A stretch of 64,000 nucleotides of DNA, from NCBI RefSeq assembly GCF_020740795.1, contig NC_067282.1:153808858-153872857 (forward strand), in the 5' to 3' direction. Below the pieces are notes generated by a model. That model was given only the letters and a program-made list of their open reading frames with translations, did no database searches and was not told the DNA's origin. Of the stretch, positions 1 to 14,920 are shown piece by piece. The first letter of the stretch is position 1, and each line of letters opens with the position of its first letter. Both the position numbers and the translations under genes were made by a program. The stretch comes from Apus apus (lineage: Eukaryota > Chordata > Aves > Apodiformes > Apodidae).

Positions 1-3109
<3,109 letters not shown>

Positions 3110-3781
3110 TCTGGGACTATCCCCCATGTGCCCACAGCAGCCTGTGCTTCACCAGGTGACTCTGAGGGAAGTCATGGCAAAGGGAAGCAGAAGACTAACA
3201 GGGACTTTGCTTTTTGAGGCAGACCACCCTGCAACATCTCAACTCTGCTTTCCTGATGTGCAAGAAAATATCCCTTAGACTTGTGATCTTAAGCCCTGGG
3301 AAACAGGCTCCAGAAAGGCCACAGGCATGCTGAGGAGCATGACCAGGGTGGCTGCTGGGGCTGTGTGTGCCCAACTTTGAAGGCACCCTTCTGAGCAAAA
3401 GTTCCGGATGGGAAAAGAGGCTTCCAGAGCACAAAGGGGCATTTTGGGTTCTCAGCCATGGCTGGAGCTGCTGCAGTCTGGGATGATGTGTGCAGGTTGC
3501 ATGTGTCAGGCGGCCCTTGTAGGGCATTGGTGGTGTGCTCCCTGGTCTAGGCCCACAACCCCCGAGAAAGTCAGGACAGGAAGAGCGGAAAGAGCTGGAA
3601 AAAAAACACAAAAAGGGATGATGATGCCTCTTGAGGCAAGAGACCTTTCTGAGTGTCATCATTTCTTGCTTTTGAACCCAGAACTGCAGAGAACATGATG
3701 CACAGATTGAATTTTTAATTTTTTAGCAGTCCTACTATAAATTTGATCCACGATTTGTACCCTAAAGCCCTGTGAAATAAA
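3110..3781 (+). other. L3MBTL2: L3MBTL2 3' UTR with poly(A) signal
   Basis: Non-coding tail after the TGA. A canonical AATAAA lies at 3776-3781, about 670 bases past the stop, so the transcript probably ends near 3800. Open frames in this stretch, on either strand, look accidental. Confidence 0.7.
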
Positions 3782-3799
3782 CTTTGAGGAAGAGGCCAA

Positions 3800-4655
3800 A
3801 GGCTTGTGTATTTTTTTTTTCAAGTCATCAAAACCAGGGTTAGCCAAGGTGGGGAGCAGAAAAGGGCTGTAAGTGGGTGGGTATAAGTGAACTGTGTTTT
3901 GGGTGTTTTTTTTAGACATGCAATAGGGTTTCTCTGTGCCTCTTTCCTCTCTACTTGCCAGTTCCACCTCAGGGTGGAGTATCACAGGACTGCAACAGGT
4001 TAACTTAAAGCAGGAAATGCCATTTCCCATTTTATAGCAAAGCTGTAACATTCCTCTCTTTCCTCAGACTGGCCATCAAAGTTCAGGACAGAAATCAGGT
4101 CAATGTGTTAACAGGGATGAAGAACAGTTTTAAATCTCCTGTAACAAGTTCCTGTGAGCTTTCCGCAGGTGAGGAAGTGTCCTGCCAGTTGGTGCCTGGC
4201 CAGCTGTAGAGCAAGTGTCTTGTCAAACCCTACAGGGAAATGGTGGCCACCCAGGACACTGCCTTGCTCATGAAATGGTTCCCTTGTCCATGCTCCCCTC
4301 AAGTTCCAGGCAAGAGCTTGTGATGCCAAAATAGTTCCCACTTTTTACAGTGGTTCGTGACCAAAAAATAACGTTGGCAAGCTCACCATCTATAAAACAC
4401 AGGGTAGAGACTGGAAGTAACCAGCAGTCTTCCTCTTTTCCCTTCTAAAAAGGGAAATGGAGCCTTCAACTGGAAAGGGAAAAAAAGGCCTTGGGGGAAG
4501 CCATGAAACATAAGTGGAAAAAGTGTGGAGGATCTGTGTCAAACCAAACAGGAGAGCTGTGCCATCTTGGCCCATCCCTCCATCCCTGGGAGGGCCCTGG
4601 GCTCCTGGGGAAAGCAGCCATGATGGGATGAGTGTCGTGGAGGGTGTGGGATTTT
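3800..4655. other. Convergent intergenic spacer
   Basis: Lies between the L3MBTL2 3' end and a CR1 fragment. Simple T and A tracts only (for example T10 near 3811); I see no gene, RNA or clear repeat. Confidence 0.5.
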
Positions 4656-4659
4656 TATT

Positions 4660-5080
4660 GAGGGCTGGAGCACCTCTCCTATGAAGACAGGCTGAGAGTT
4701 GTGATTGTTCAGCCTGGAGAAGGGAAGGCTCTTGGGAGACCTTGTAATGGCCTTTCAGTACCTAAAGGGGCTACAGGAAAGCTGGGGGGGGGGGGCTTTT
4801 ACAAGGGCTTCTAGTGATAGGACGAGGGGAAATGGCTTTAAACTGTAAGAGGATGGATTTAGATTAGATATTGGGAAGAGATTCTTTACTGTGGGAATGG
4901 TGAGACACTGGGACAGGTTGCCCAGGGAAGCTGTGGATGCACCATCCCTGGAAGTGTTCAAGGCCAGGCTGGATGGGGCTTAGAGGAACCTGGTCTGGTG
5001 GGAAGTGTCCCTGCCCATGAAGGGGGATGGGGACTAGATGGTCTTTAAGGTGCCTTCCAACCCAAACCATTCTATGATTC
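4660..5080 (+). repeat. CR1 LINE, 3' fragment
   Basis: Sense-strand 3' end of a chicken-repeat-1 LINE. The diagnostic order is present: gctggagcacctctcctatg, cagcctggagaaggg, ggctttaaactgtaagagg, aggttgcccagggaagctg, aaggccaggctggatgg, and the terminal ttccaacccaaaccattcta repeat. It is severely 5' truncated, as most CR1 copies are. A G12 run sits inside it around 4785-4796. Confidence 0.9.
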
Positions 5081-5320
5081 CATGTAACAGTTCCATGCCC
5101 CACGTGGTCATTGAACAGCTAGAAGTGTTTGCCTTTTCAAGCCATCCCAATTTGAACAAACTTCTGACTTTAAAAAGAATCACCTTGTGTTCCCTCTGGG
5201 GTTGGGGCATCCCAACTAAGGCTGCCATGGGGTGTAGGTTGGATATGTCACTTATGGATGGGAAGTGGGAACCACCAATCAAATTGGGCAGGTAATAGAA
5301 AGCTTTCAATCTGCTTATGC

Positions 5321-5847
5321 TTTATTTCTGAGGAGCTGCTGAGAGTTCAGGTGATGTTCTCACTGATGATAATTTTGAAGTTTTCTGCTTGAAGGTTTGA
5401 GCCAGTGCAAGGTCTTGCACTGAGGGTCTTCGAAGTCCTGCTCAGGGCTCTTTAATTGTTTCTAAAGCTGTGAAGCCTCTTAAAACAACAAGAACAACAA
5501 CATCAACAAAAGCACAGGGCTCTTAAAAATATAAACAAACTTGTAGATTCCAGCTGCGTGGCTGAAAGGAACCTTGGGAAGACAATGCAAGTATTTGGCA
5601 TTGTTGAGTCCTCCAATCATGTTGGAAACACTGGAAGCTTTTTGCACCAGTTCTTTCCAGGGTAACGTGCCCCTGTGTCCTGCAAAAACAGATCCTGCAT
5701 CTTTGGCAAATTGGCATCTCTCTGATGGCACCAGGCTCTCTCCTTTGCACCTTGTGCAATGTCCATGTGGATGTGGTGGGGACAAATCCAGCAAAGCTAC
5801 CCTCACCAAGCTGTAGGTATGGACCTGTTGCATCCTGCACGTTTTTC
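5321..5847 (-). other. CHADL: CHADL 3' UTR with poly(A) signal
   Basis: Follows the TAA at 5848-5850. A minus-strand AATAAA (plus TTTATT, 5321-5326) lies about 520 bases downstream of the stop. It faces the L3MBTL2 3' end, so the two genes are convergent with roughly 1.5 kb between their poly(A) signals. Confidence 0.65.
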
Positions 5848-6073
5848 TTAAGCTCTGCTCTTCTTGAAGCCTCTGGCTGTTGATTTTCCCCATCTCTTTT
5901 TCTTGCTGGGCTTGCTCATGCCCTTGGCCTTGTCAGGACTGGCTCCCCCAGCCTCACCTTTTCCCTGCCCAGGGCAGGTTAGGAAAATGGTGGAAAGCTT
6001 CACCTTCAGCCCCTGAGCTTCTTCAGGGGACCCACAGGTGGCCCCTACACGGAGGTTGAGTTTGTCAATCCAC
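5848..6073 (-). CDS. CHADL: CHADL last coding exon: end of second LRRCT and basic tail
   Basis: Acceptor ctccAG on the minus strand precedes 6073. Encodes WIDKLNLRVGATCGSPEEAQ, then FLTCPGQGKG and a Lys/Arg/Ser-rich tail with stop TAA. It completes the Arg codon begun in the previous exon. Confidence 0.92.
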
Positions 6074-9000
6074 CTGGAGATGTGGGAAAGGAGCGGGATG
6101 GTGTGAAGGGAGAGGTGACATTCCATGCCCAGGAGTGGGCACAGATAGCTTCAAAGCCAGGCCAGGTTGCTTAGGACCTCACCTGGATGACCTTTGAATA
6201 TCTGAGTGTCTGTACACCCCAGCTTTCCCTACACCAGGAAAGCCGAGTCTACTTCCATCCTTGCACGTAGCCACGTGCTCCATCTCCCCACCATGGGAGA
6301 AGACCCAAAATGGCCATTATGCCATGTGCTCATGCCTGTGGCATGGCAGGGTCCTGCTGTCAGCCAGGTTGTCCCTCAGGCCTGTTCCCCTCTGTAGCAC
6401 TCACCTGTGCAGGGGGAGGAGCTGACAGTCACAGTGGAAAGGCACGTCCCTCAGGTTGAGGATCTCCAGCCCTGTGAAGTTGCTCATGTTGGGGATGTTG
6501 CTCATTTTGTTGCTCTCCAGGTAGAGGCTTCTGATTTTGGGACCAAGGCCAGAGAAGGCACCAGGGGAAATCTGCAACAAAGTGAAGGTGAGTCAGGGGG
6601 ATCCTGATGGAAGCAGGGGAGCAAATCTCTGCCCCTGCATTGCTCATCAGCTTGTGGGGCTGAGAGAACCTATCCTGAACCTGACAGCCCCAGGAAAGGG
6701 CTGTTCTAAACAGCAGCACACATCTTTGAGGACTGTCATTAACAAAACCAGTTTCAGACACATTTTGGGACTCACTAGACCCTGCTCAGTCTTCCTGGAA
6801 AGAAGGTGACGTGCAGGAGGTCTTAGAGCAATCCTTGGGCGCTGTTAAGGTGAGTGGTCTTCATGAGAGTGATGGTAACACCACTTTCTTGAGGGCATGG
6901 AGGAATTTGGGGTACCAGTGGTGAAGAGTCCCACAGGACAGCTGCTCATAGTAAGAGCAGGAAGAAATATTGGGGGAAAGAGGTGGTTTGGGGAATAGTC
7001 TGGACCCCACTGAAACTGGACATCTTCATGGAACAGAAGGAGCAAGGCTGTCCTGGAGGAGCTCGGGGACAGGTGGGAGCAAGATGATGCTCCAGCTGAG
7101 CCCAAGGAAGCCTCTGCTCCCAGCACCTCCTGAAGCCTCAGGCATTTGGGGCCATCTGTTTGGCTGCCTCTATAGGTACCACCAGCCCTGGGTGGTGCAA
7201 CAAGATGGGACCTATGGCTGTGCCTTGTGGTGCCCCTGCCCCTCAGGGCTCCCCAGCCATGCGCACCCACTCCAGGCCCATGTTGTCCAGGTAGAGGTGC
7301 TGCAGGCTGGAGGCCACTGGCAGGAAGGCACCATCTTGCATGCGCTTGATGGGGTTTCGGGACAGCTTCAGCTCACTAAGGGCCGGCAGGCCCCGCAGGG
7401 CGGCTGTGGGCACCTCCACCAGGTGGTTTTCCTCCAGGTGCAGCTTCTCCAGCATCTTGGCAGGAGCCAGGGCAGCGGGGGCAATGCGCCTGATGGCATT
7501 CCCAGCAAGGTAGAGCCAGCGCAGCCCCTGGGCCCCGGCCAGGTCACGCTCTCCCATCTCCCGGATGGCGTTGTGCTGCAGGTGGAGGGAGATGAGGTTG
7601 GGCAGGAGCTGGAAGGCGCCAGCAGGCAGATGGGTGAAGGTGTTGCGGTCCAAGTTGAGGTAGGCCAGCTGTGGGGCCCCTTTGAAGGCAGCAGCCGCCA
7701 AGGTGGAGAGGTGGTTGTCGGTGAGGTAGAGGTAGACCAGGCTCTCCAGCCCCTGCAGCGCCCCAGGGAGCAGCACCCTGATGCTGCAGCTCTGCAGGTG
7801 GAGGGACACCAGCTCCTTCAGGCCAGGGAAGGCACCTGGCGGCACCGTCCCAAAGGTGTTTCGGCGCAGGTCGAGGAGGCGGGTGTCCTTGGGGAAGCCC
7901 CGGGGGATCTCCCGCAGGCCCCTGTTCTCGCAGGACCCGTGACGGAAATCGGGGGAGCAGGCGCACCCCCGGGGGCACTGCCCACCGCCGGCCCCCCTTG
8001 GCTCCTCCGATGGCGGGGGGGGGGCTGGGGGGTGGCCGGGGGCGGCCGCACCTCATCTCGAGGGACCTCAGGGAGTCGAGGGGCCGGCCACGGAGGGCAG
8101 GGGGTGCAGCACAGGAGCCCTCTGCCTGCACCCGTGCCCTCGTCAGCCAGCTGTGGAAGGGGCGCAGGAGGCAGGAGCAGAGCAGGGGGTTCCCGGCCAG
8201 GCTGACCCTCGCCAGCTCCCCGGCCCCAGCCAGGGGCAGCAGCCCCCGCAGCTGGTTTTTGCGGAGGTCCAATGTGCGCAGCTGGGGGCTGTGGGTGAAG
8301 GCATCAGGTGCCACGTCCTGGAGAGCGGCATGGTCCAGGGAGAGGTGCTTCAGGGAGGCCATGGCCAGGGCCTCCTCAGCCACGTAGGTGATGGGGTTGT
8401 GGCCCAGGTCCAGCCGGGTGGCCCCATCAAGCCTGGCCAGGGCCTCTCCCGGCAGCGCCTGAAGCTCATTGTGGTCCAGGCTCAGCCTGCGCAGGGCAGG
8501 CAGGGCAGCAAAGGCCTCACTGCCCAGCACATGGAGAGCGTTGTGGGACAGCCGGAGCCACCTGAGGGCCTGCAAACCCTGGAAGACCATGTCTGGGAGG
8601 TAGACCAAGGCATTTGCCCTCAGGTCAAGGACAGTGAGAGACCCCAGATGGCCAAAAGCACCTGGCTGGATCTCCTCAATGCGGTTCCCCTCCAGGGTGA
8701 GCTGTTGGAGGGATGAAAGCCCATCCAGGGACTCCTGGTAGAGGAGGGCTATGCCATTGGAGGCCAGGTTGAGATGGACCAGCCTCCCCAGCCCCCGGAA
8801 AGCTCCTTCCTCCAGCCTCTCCACCTTGCAGTGCTGGAGGTCCAAGTGTGTGAGGTACGGGGTGGCAAGGAAGGCTCCCACAGGGATGACTGTGAAGCTG
8901 TTGCCCCGAAGGTCTAGTTTTTTGGTGAGCTGTCGGTCACATGAATAAAACACTGAGTTACCCCAGAGCTGCCACCACGCACTGCCCCCGCCCTCCCCCT

Positions 9001-9195
9001 TCTCTTCCCCTGTCCCCTGCCCATTCCTTTGCCCACCTGTGGAACAGCAGTGGGGACAGCTGTCAGGTTCCCATTGAGGCAGAGGACATGGGCATGGAGG
9101 TTGTCACAGATGCAGGGTGTGGGGCAGCGAGCTGCAGCCGTGCCCCCCAGCACCAGAGCCACAGTGAGCAGGAGGAGCCCCCAGGACAGCCTCAT
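5848..9195 (-). CDS. CHADL: CHADL, chondroadherin-like secreted LRR protein (4 coding exons)
   Basis: CHADL is a secreted cartilage-matrix LRR protein known in mammals to bind collagen and to restrain chondrocyte differentiation. Coding exons in reading order are 9195-9037, 8929-7267, 6571-6405 and 6073-5848. The start is MRLSWGLLLLTVALVLGG, a clear signal peptide, followed by an LRRNT (RCPTPCICDN). Then come about eleven LRRs, an LRRCT ending in LEMRC, a short proline-rich linker, a second LRRNT (CPRGCACSPDFRHGSCENRG), more LRRs, a second LRRCT (PFHCDCQLLPLHRW to FLTCP) and a lysine-rich tail ending FKKSRA. The four exons sum to 2215 bases, one more than a multiple of three. The frame changes at a C10 run (8015-8024, G on the + strand) in the linker; with nine bases there the product would be 737 residues, close to the roughly 760 of human. 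The break is most likely a homopolymer length error or polymorphism. Confidence 0.93.
6405..6571 (-). CDS. CHADL: CHADL third coding exon: final LRRs, start of second LRRCT
   Basis: Starts ISPGAFSGLGPKIRSLYLES and ends FHCDCQLLPLH plus two bases of Arg. Acceptor ttgcAG and donor GTGAGT are on the minus strand. Length 167, phase 0 in and 2 out. Confidence 0.92.
7267..8929 (-). CDS. CHADL: CHADL large LRR exon (frame break at a homopolymer)
   Basis: Begins LTKKLDLRGNSFTVIPVGAF and ends YLDNMGLEW, donor GTGCGC. It carries the whole first LRR cassette and most of the second. The upstream half is open to the C10 run at 8015-8024 and the downstream half is open from there on in a different frame. 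Both halves match the family, so the exon is real. A mini-intron is unlikely because any donor near ATGAG/GTGC would remove the conserved last cysteine of the first LRRCT. Confidence 0.9.
9037..9195 (-). CDS. CHADL: CHADL first coding exon: signal peptide and LRRNT
   Basis: The ATG is at 9195-9193; this start was chosen because a hydrophobic signal peptide follows at once and the in-frame upstream methionine lies beyond a probable acceptor (CCACAG, exon edge 9207). Ends ...TAVPQ with donor GTGGGC. Confidence 0.9.
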
Positions 9196-9209
9196 TGCAG
9201 AGGGCACCT

Positions 9210-11560
9210 GTGGCTGAGGAGAGGTGGAAGTGAGGCCAGGAGAGGGGCCAGGCTCCTGTGTGTCCCTAAAGAGCATCGCTTACTGGTGGACTTTGCTGTG
9301 ACCTAGTGGGGCAGGTCTCATCACCTTAAGAGCATGAGATGGTGAGATCACACTGTGATTCTGCAGGTAATAAATGAGGAAGAGAGCTGAAGAAGGAGGA
9401 AAATAAATAGAATGAAAAGCAAGGGCCAGAGATAGCAGGTCTCCACCTGGAAACAGCTTTTCCCTGGGTTATGTCACTGAGGGACATTTGGGAGCACCTA
9501 CTCAGCAGTAGGCTTAGAGCAGACACTCTTCCCCCCCCCCCCCCCTCCTCCCTTCCCAGTTTTCATCATATATCATCAGCATAACATTGTCTTGACCTAT
9601 ACAGTGTATCAACAATCCTCCTACAATCCAGGCCTGCATTTTGTAAGGTGAGCAGGTACAGCCACCCAGGGGATGAGACCACGCTGGCTTTCTGAGCTGC
9701 TGTCTTGCTTTTCATTGCAAATGTCCTGTCTCCACCACTCTGGCTGCCTCCTGCCTCCCACCCTGCAGGCTGCCCACCCTCCTCCCCCTGCTCCGAGCTA
9801 TTCATAGCAGTTTTTGGAATAGATCTCCACTGTTTAGCTGCAGGAAGGACGCGTTGGTTTTGGCTGGGAAGGAGCAAGCCCCTGGGGTGGAGGGGCCAGA
9901 GAGAGAGGCCAAGGCTGGGATAAGCACAGAGGGGGTAGCAGGGCTGCAGATGTGGTCAATACATTCCCCCCCATACGCACACCGCTCAAAGTCCGAGTTG
10001 CTGCAGCAGTGGGGTCTGCAGGGCTTAAACCCATGGAGCCACCATAGTGCCTATCCCTTTGCCTACCATGTCTCATCGTGTCCCCCTCCCACCCCCACTC
10101 TGCCCTCCTGCCATCACCACAGCCAGTTCTGCCTCAGCCCCCCTCCCATCCTGCACAGCCACCAGCGAGTGTCACCAACGCGATGCCCCCAGCTCACGCC
10201 TGGGCCATGTGCCAGGCATCATCCCACCACTCCCTCCCACACACACCTCGGGGGGGGGGGGGGTCACGCACCCAGGGGCTGGGGGTACCTGGACCTCAAG
10301 AAGTGGCAAAGAAAGAGAAGAAAGCAGCCACCCCGCTCCTCCTGCATCCAGCGGCTGCCGAGCTCCTGCGCCGGTGCGGGCGCTCCTTGCAGAAGCGAGA
10401 GCTGAATGGGCTCCCTTGTGTTGCTTTGCCAGCAGTGCTGGCCGGACAGAGCCAGAAACGCGGGAGGAGGAGGGAAGGAGGGAGGGATGAAGGGAGGGTA
10501 GAGCACCCCTGGAGAGAGGGCAGCGACCCAGACATCGCCTCCCCCATGCCATGCAGGAGGGTGGGAGCACCAGCACAGGGGAGCCACAAGCTGGCGTGTC
10601 ACAGCACCAGTCCAGCCGGACCCTGGGCAGGACTTGCACTTGCTGTTCCCAGGGTTCTTCCCTTTTCTGGCTGCACAGTGACAGAAGACACGGAGGTGCA
10701 GTGCAGAAAGGTGACATCCAGGCAAATTTGCAACTGCAGTGGTAAGCCTGAGCCAAAGGAAAGAGGCAGCTGGCAAGGTGAGCTGTGGGGCCATGCCATG
10801 TTGACAGCCTCAAGTTCTCCTAATTTTGCTCTTCCACTTGTTTTGAAGAGACCACTGGTGGCAATGCCCATGTGAAATGTTTGCCTGCAGAAGCACATGG
10901 AGGCCTTTGTTTTCCCTCTCTGAGTGTCGTTTCTGTTTTGGCTCTGCATTTTGCTCTCCCAGGGACCACAAATAGATCTGCAGCCCAACAAAAACCTGAA
11001 AGATTTGCTACTAGTGTCTTTCTCCCCTTCAAGCCCTTCCCCTCTTCACCACTCTCAGCTGCCAGAACCAGTATGTCCCATCCTGGTGCCACCTGCAGGC
11101 GATGCACATGCTGGCCAGGGTCTGCAAACCTTCCTGACAGCCAAAGCCTCCCTGGCCAAAGCCATGGGTTGACATACCCTCTGTCCCTGCTAGCTCCTGG
11201 GGTGCTTATTGTTCCACAGCACAGGGTGACCACCCAACTGTACTGATGGGATGAGAGGCTCAGAGGCACCCATTCTTGTGCTCATCTCCACTCTGCTGTG
11301 CAGGGAGGACCATGGGGAATGTAGGTCCAGAGGGGATGAACTAGCCATGGGCTGGCAGGGGTCGCCACGAGGAGTTTGTTGCCTGCACCAAACTACCAAG
11401 ACCTGTCTCAGGGTGGTGGCTGCCTCAAGGATGGCCATGTGAAGGGAGCAATGCCTGTTTGGTGTTACAGGGCTGGTGCTCCAGCTGCTGGTCTTCACCC
11501 TACCCTGCTGTGTGCCACCAGTGTGGCTGAGCCCTCATGCCCCCCTGAGCTGCTCCCACT
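9210..11560. other. Intergenic / CHADL upstream region
   Basis: No convincing exon found. Contains a C14-type run (about 9531-9544), CT-rich low-complexity sequence around 10080-10260 with a G14-type run near 10250-10263, and several proline-rich open frames that look compositional. The CHADL 5' UTR exon and promoter should be here but I cannot place them. Confidence 0.45.
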
Positions 11561-11568
11561 CTGTCTAG

Positions 11569-11850
11569 CAGTGCCGTCTGCTGCCCCCACTGCCAGCTTT
11601 CCTCACTGCCGTCCCTTGTGTCACCACGAAGATGACTTTGCAGCACCACCACCTCTTCCCCATGCTGGAGGGCAGCTTCTTCCTGGATCTGCCAGATATT
11701 ACTGCCCTCCACCTGGGGGGCAGCAGGGTGGAGCAGCTCTTGCCAGGCATTTTCAGGGGCCTTGGCAACCATGACCACCTCCACCTGAGCTACAAACTCC
11801 TCAGCCCTGCTGCTGGCCTGGAGCTGCACCCCAACTGTAATGCCATCCAC
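11569..11850 (+). pseudogene. Decayed leucine-rich-repeat gene relic
   Basis: One open frame contains recognisable LRR units: LPDITALHLGGSRVEQLLPG, IFRGLG, then HDHLHLSYKLL. The spacing fits the 24-residue LxxLxLxxNxL repeat, but the consensus Asn is replaced (GGSRV, SYKLL). Upstream in the same frame are cysteine-containing residues (QCRLLPPLP, AVPCVTTKMTL) where an LRRNT would sit, preceded by an in-frame stop at 11566-11568. Downstream the frame turns into low-complexity proline-rich sequence without further LRRs. It is on the opposite strand to CHADL, so it is not a simple tandem copy in the same orientation. Which LRR gene it derives from I cannot say. A rapidly evolving live gene is less likely. 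Confidence 0.45.
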
Positions 11851-12209
11851 CAGCTCACATGGAACCACCTGCTGCAGCCACCATCACCCCCACCACAACT
11901 CTGGTCACTCTCCAGCCTGCCCTGCTCCCCACTGGTCATGACGGTCCTCCATCTCACACAGCCAGGAGAACCCACATCTGTCTGGGCAACTGCATGGGCA
12001 GATACACCTCCCTGGCAGTGGCCTGGGCTCTGCTGGAAGACCAGGTGGAGGTCGAGGTGCAGTACCAGGCATCACATCTCATGCCTGCCCTTTCCCCAGC
12101 CTCCCCCCAGGGTTTTTGTTTGTTTATCCGGTAAAACTTGCCAGCTTCAGCTTCTAGAGGCCGCAGGGAGGGAGGCAGTCTTTGCTCCCTCTGATGGGAC
12201 ATGAAGGCA

Positions 12210-13500
12210 GCACAGCCGAACTTCCACTATGTGGGGTTAACCACCTCTGTCAGGCCAGATACTTCTGCTTTCCACCTTTGACTGCAAGGAGCCCGATCCT
12301 ATTACTAGCACTAAAGGGCTTGCAAATGCACTCAGAACTGTTCCCTGCAGCGCTCTGCAACACCGCTGCATTAACGAAGTTCAAATTAAGAATACCTCTG
12401 ACAACAGCTGTGCTTTTGGGGTGAGGTGGCTGCACAAGCCAGGCTGAAGCAGCACTGGAATGACTCCACATTCCTCCAGGGCACTGCTGAGAAAGTCATC
12501 TTCTGGGGGCAGAAATCTACTGGAAATCAGAGTCAGCAATCCCCATCCTGTTATTTTTTTTTCCCTGTAATCCTGAGGCTTAGCCAATTTTAAGGAACTT
12601 CTGAGTCCATGTCCTGCCTAGAATTGATCTGTCTTCTGCAGAGACTGTCACCTCTACTGTCACACCCCCCCTTTTTCTTACAGACATCTAATCTTGACAT
12701 TGAATACCAGGACCAGGATAATCCTGTCTCTAACTAGCACTAAAAAGAAATTTGAGGATCAATATCTCACACCTGTTCTGCTCTATGGCTTGGCTACTCC
12801 AAGCTTCCCATGTAGGATCTCCCTATGACTCCCTGCAGGTCTTTGTGTAAGTAGCAGCATCTCACTGAGCTTTGCAGGCTTTGTTAGACAGCCTTGCAAA
12901 CACAACATGCTCCATGGGACCCACTGCAGAAGGTCTCTCTCCTGCAGAGATTTACCCCTGGACTTGGTCTCTGTGTCATGTTCTCACGTTCCTTTTCTCC
13001 ATGAGCCTCCTTCAGGGCAGAGGGAGATGAAGAGCAGCAAGAGGCCAGGGAACTTCAAGGAAAGCTATGCTAGGCTCAAGACTTACAGAAATTACAGATG
13101 CTTTTGTCTTGGTTTTGCCCTCAAGCTCATGGCAAAATTTAAACAGATTTGCTTTTGCAACAGGGAGCTGAAGGAACAGAATGAAATGAGGTGAAGAAGA
13201 CAGGGCTCAGCCTGCAATGATTGAAGCTCCTTCTGTAGGTACAGGTGCCTTAATTTCAGTTGAGTTTTAACAATTTGGACACAGAGGAGTTCCAGCTTCA
13301 GTCACAAAAACTGGAAGAAAACACAGTTTGCTCTCAGCTTAAGGGCAGCCTTTTTTGGATGAAGGGACACTGCTTTTACATGAAGACCAGCATGTCCCCA
13401 GCCACAGCAACAAGACAGCTTTCCTGTGCCTGCTGGATCACAGCCACCCCCATTTCACCAGCAGTGGCCCAGAGCCTGGAAGAACATAGTGTGCATGCAA
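12210..13500. other. Intergenic, nothing recognised
   Basis: AT/CT-mixed sequence before the possible distal end of the RANGAP1 transcript. No repeat family, splice-bounded ORF or RNA recognised. Confidence 0.4.
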
Positions 13501-13524
13501 GTAGGTCTTTCACATATCATGCAC

Positions 13525-14920
13525 TTTATTTCAATCCAGTCCCACCAGACCTCTGTTCTGTCCATGCTGCCTGCACACCCTGTGGGTTACCACCAGTTTT
13601 TCCTGCATTGAGGCCAAGCACATGCACCCTGCCAGCTGTGGCACATGCTGCCTCTCACAGGGAAGGGACAACTAACTCCATATCCCTGACTTCTTCCCAG
13701 TACCAGCCCTGCTTTACACTGCATGTTGATTGTAAGGTCAGGTAAGGGAGGATGAATAGTCTCCTCCAACTGAAACAGAGAGGTAAGGAACAACTCTGCT
13801 ACCTGCAGAGAAAGATGTGTTTGATTCTCAGAGGCTTCAAAGAAGAGGGAGCAGGACCAAGCTGTGAGCTCAGGACTGGTAGGTGCCACAAACATGTATA
13901 TGCACAAACAATCCTCCATAGGGTAATTTAAGGGCATCTGCTTCTACTCCTCCAGCACAAGGAAAAAGCACTGCCCTGCCCCAAAATGATCAGCACTAAT
14001 TCTTTGTGCTCTTACACGTGCTCAGCTTTCAAACATGAACAGTGCACACAGTCCCAGTGCTGTGTCAAAGGGACAAAAAAGGGAACATGTATTCCACAGG
14101 GATTTCATGGATTGTATTCATCTCCAAACCAAGCCTATTTAATTTGGAAAAGAAGGAAAAGGGACAGGGAGAGGGCTGGAACAGGGAACATCACAGGCAA
14201 TAGCAAATAAAATTTACAATAAAAATATGCTTGCTTCCTTAAGCAATGGCTACCAGGGTCAGCCACACTACATGGACATTCCAAGCCACAGCAGCAGAGA
14301 AGGAGTATGTTAATCTATGAATGAGCCACACGCTGCCACCAACAAACAGATTTGAAGGAAGACACAAAGGGGGGCACACCTCGCCCCTCTGACCCAGCAG
14401 CAGAGGGGGTGAAGCACTCCCCTGGCCTGGAGAAGCAGTGGCAGCAGCAGTGCAGCCTCCCTCCTGCACAGTGCTGAAGGCTATTGGGCAGGAGCCACAG
14501 TCCAATATAATGAAATGCAGAGCTGGGTTGATTCTGATGAGAGGGCTTCTGGGCCCCGTGTCAGTCCTGGCACACCCTCACCGATGAGACCTGAGTGGAG
14601 GACACTTCTTCTCAATTCATGCAGAGCTCAGAACAGTGCTGATTTATTCTAGCATAAGCACCTGCCCTGCAGACCAGGGAGTCGCTTCGTAAGGAGTAAG
14701 TAGAAAAAAAACTCAGCAGGATTTTTCCAAGTTTATGAAAGCAGAAGGGATGACAGACCTTCCAAGAGGGGAACAAAAAAAAAAAAAGAAAAAAAAAAAA
14801 AGGACAGGGACGGTGTGTCCATCTGGGCTCTGGGATCCTCTCCCAACATGATGCAGCTCTGAGTTCTCTGCTGATGACAGTTCTATGAAGAGGGAAGGGC
14901 ACAGCAGCACATCTCATCTC
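13525..14920 (-). other. RANGAP1: RANGAP1 3' UTR with two candidate poly(A) signals
   Basis: Downstream of the TAA at 14923-14921. Minus-strand AATAAA signals are at 14643-14648 (plus TTTATT, about 275 bases past the stop) and at 13525-13530 (about 1.4 kb past). Either could be used. The A-rich tract at 14776-14800 would be a pyrimidine tract in the transcript. Confidence 0.55.

Noticed and set aside
3195-3662. 155-codon minus-strand open frame
   Set aside because: It lies antisense in the L3MBTL2 3' UTR, is Ser/His/Pro-rich, and has no recognisable motif.
8000-8062. Mini-intron in CHADL to explain the frame change
   Set aside because: A GT at 8062 with an AG at about 8008 would restore frame, but the intron would be only about 55 bases and would remove the conserved final Cys of the first LRRCT.
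6970-8205. 411-codon plus-strand open frame
   Set aside because: It is the antisense of CHADL exon 2 and its flanking intron. The LRR codon bias leaves the opposite strand free of stops, and it has no family resemblance.
10078-10875. 265-codon plus-strand open frame
   Set aside because: Ser/Pro/His-rich low-complexity sequence in a CT-rich region that includes a G homopolymer; the opposite strand is equally open.
13260-13745. 161-codon plus-strand open frame beginning after an acceptor-like AG
   Set aside because: It does not begin with ATG, has no matching donor or domain, and overlaps the likely RANGAP1 3' UTR on the other strand.
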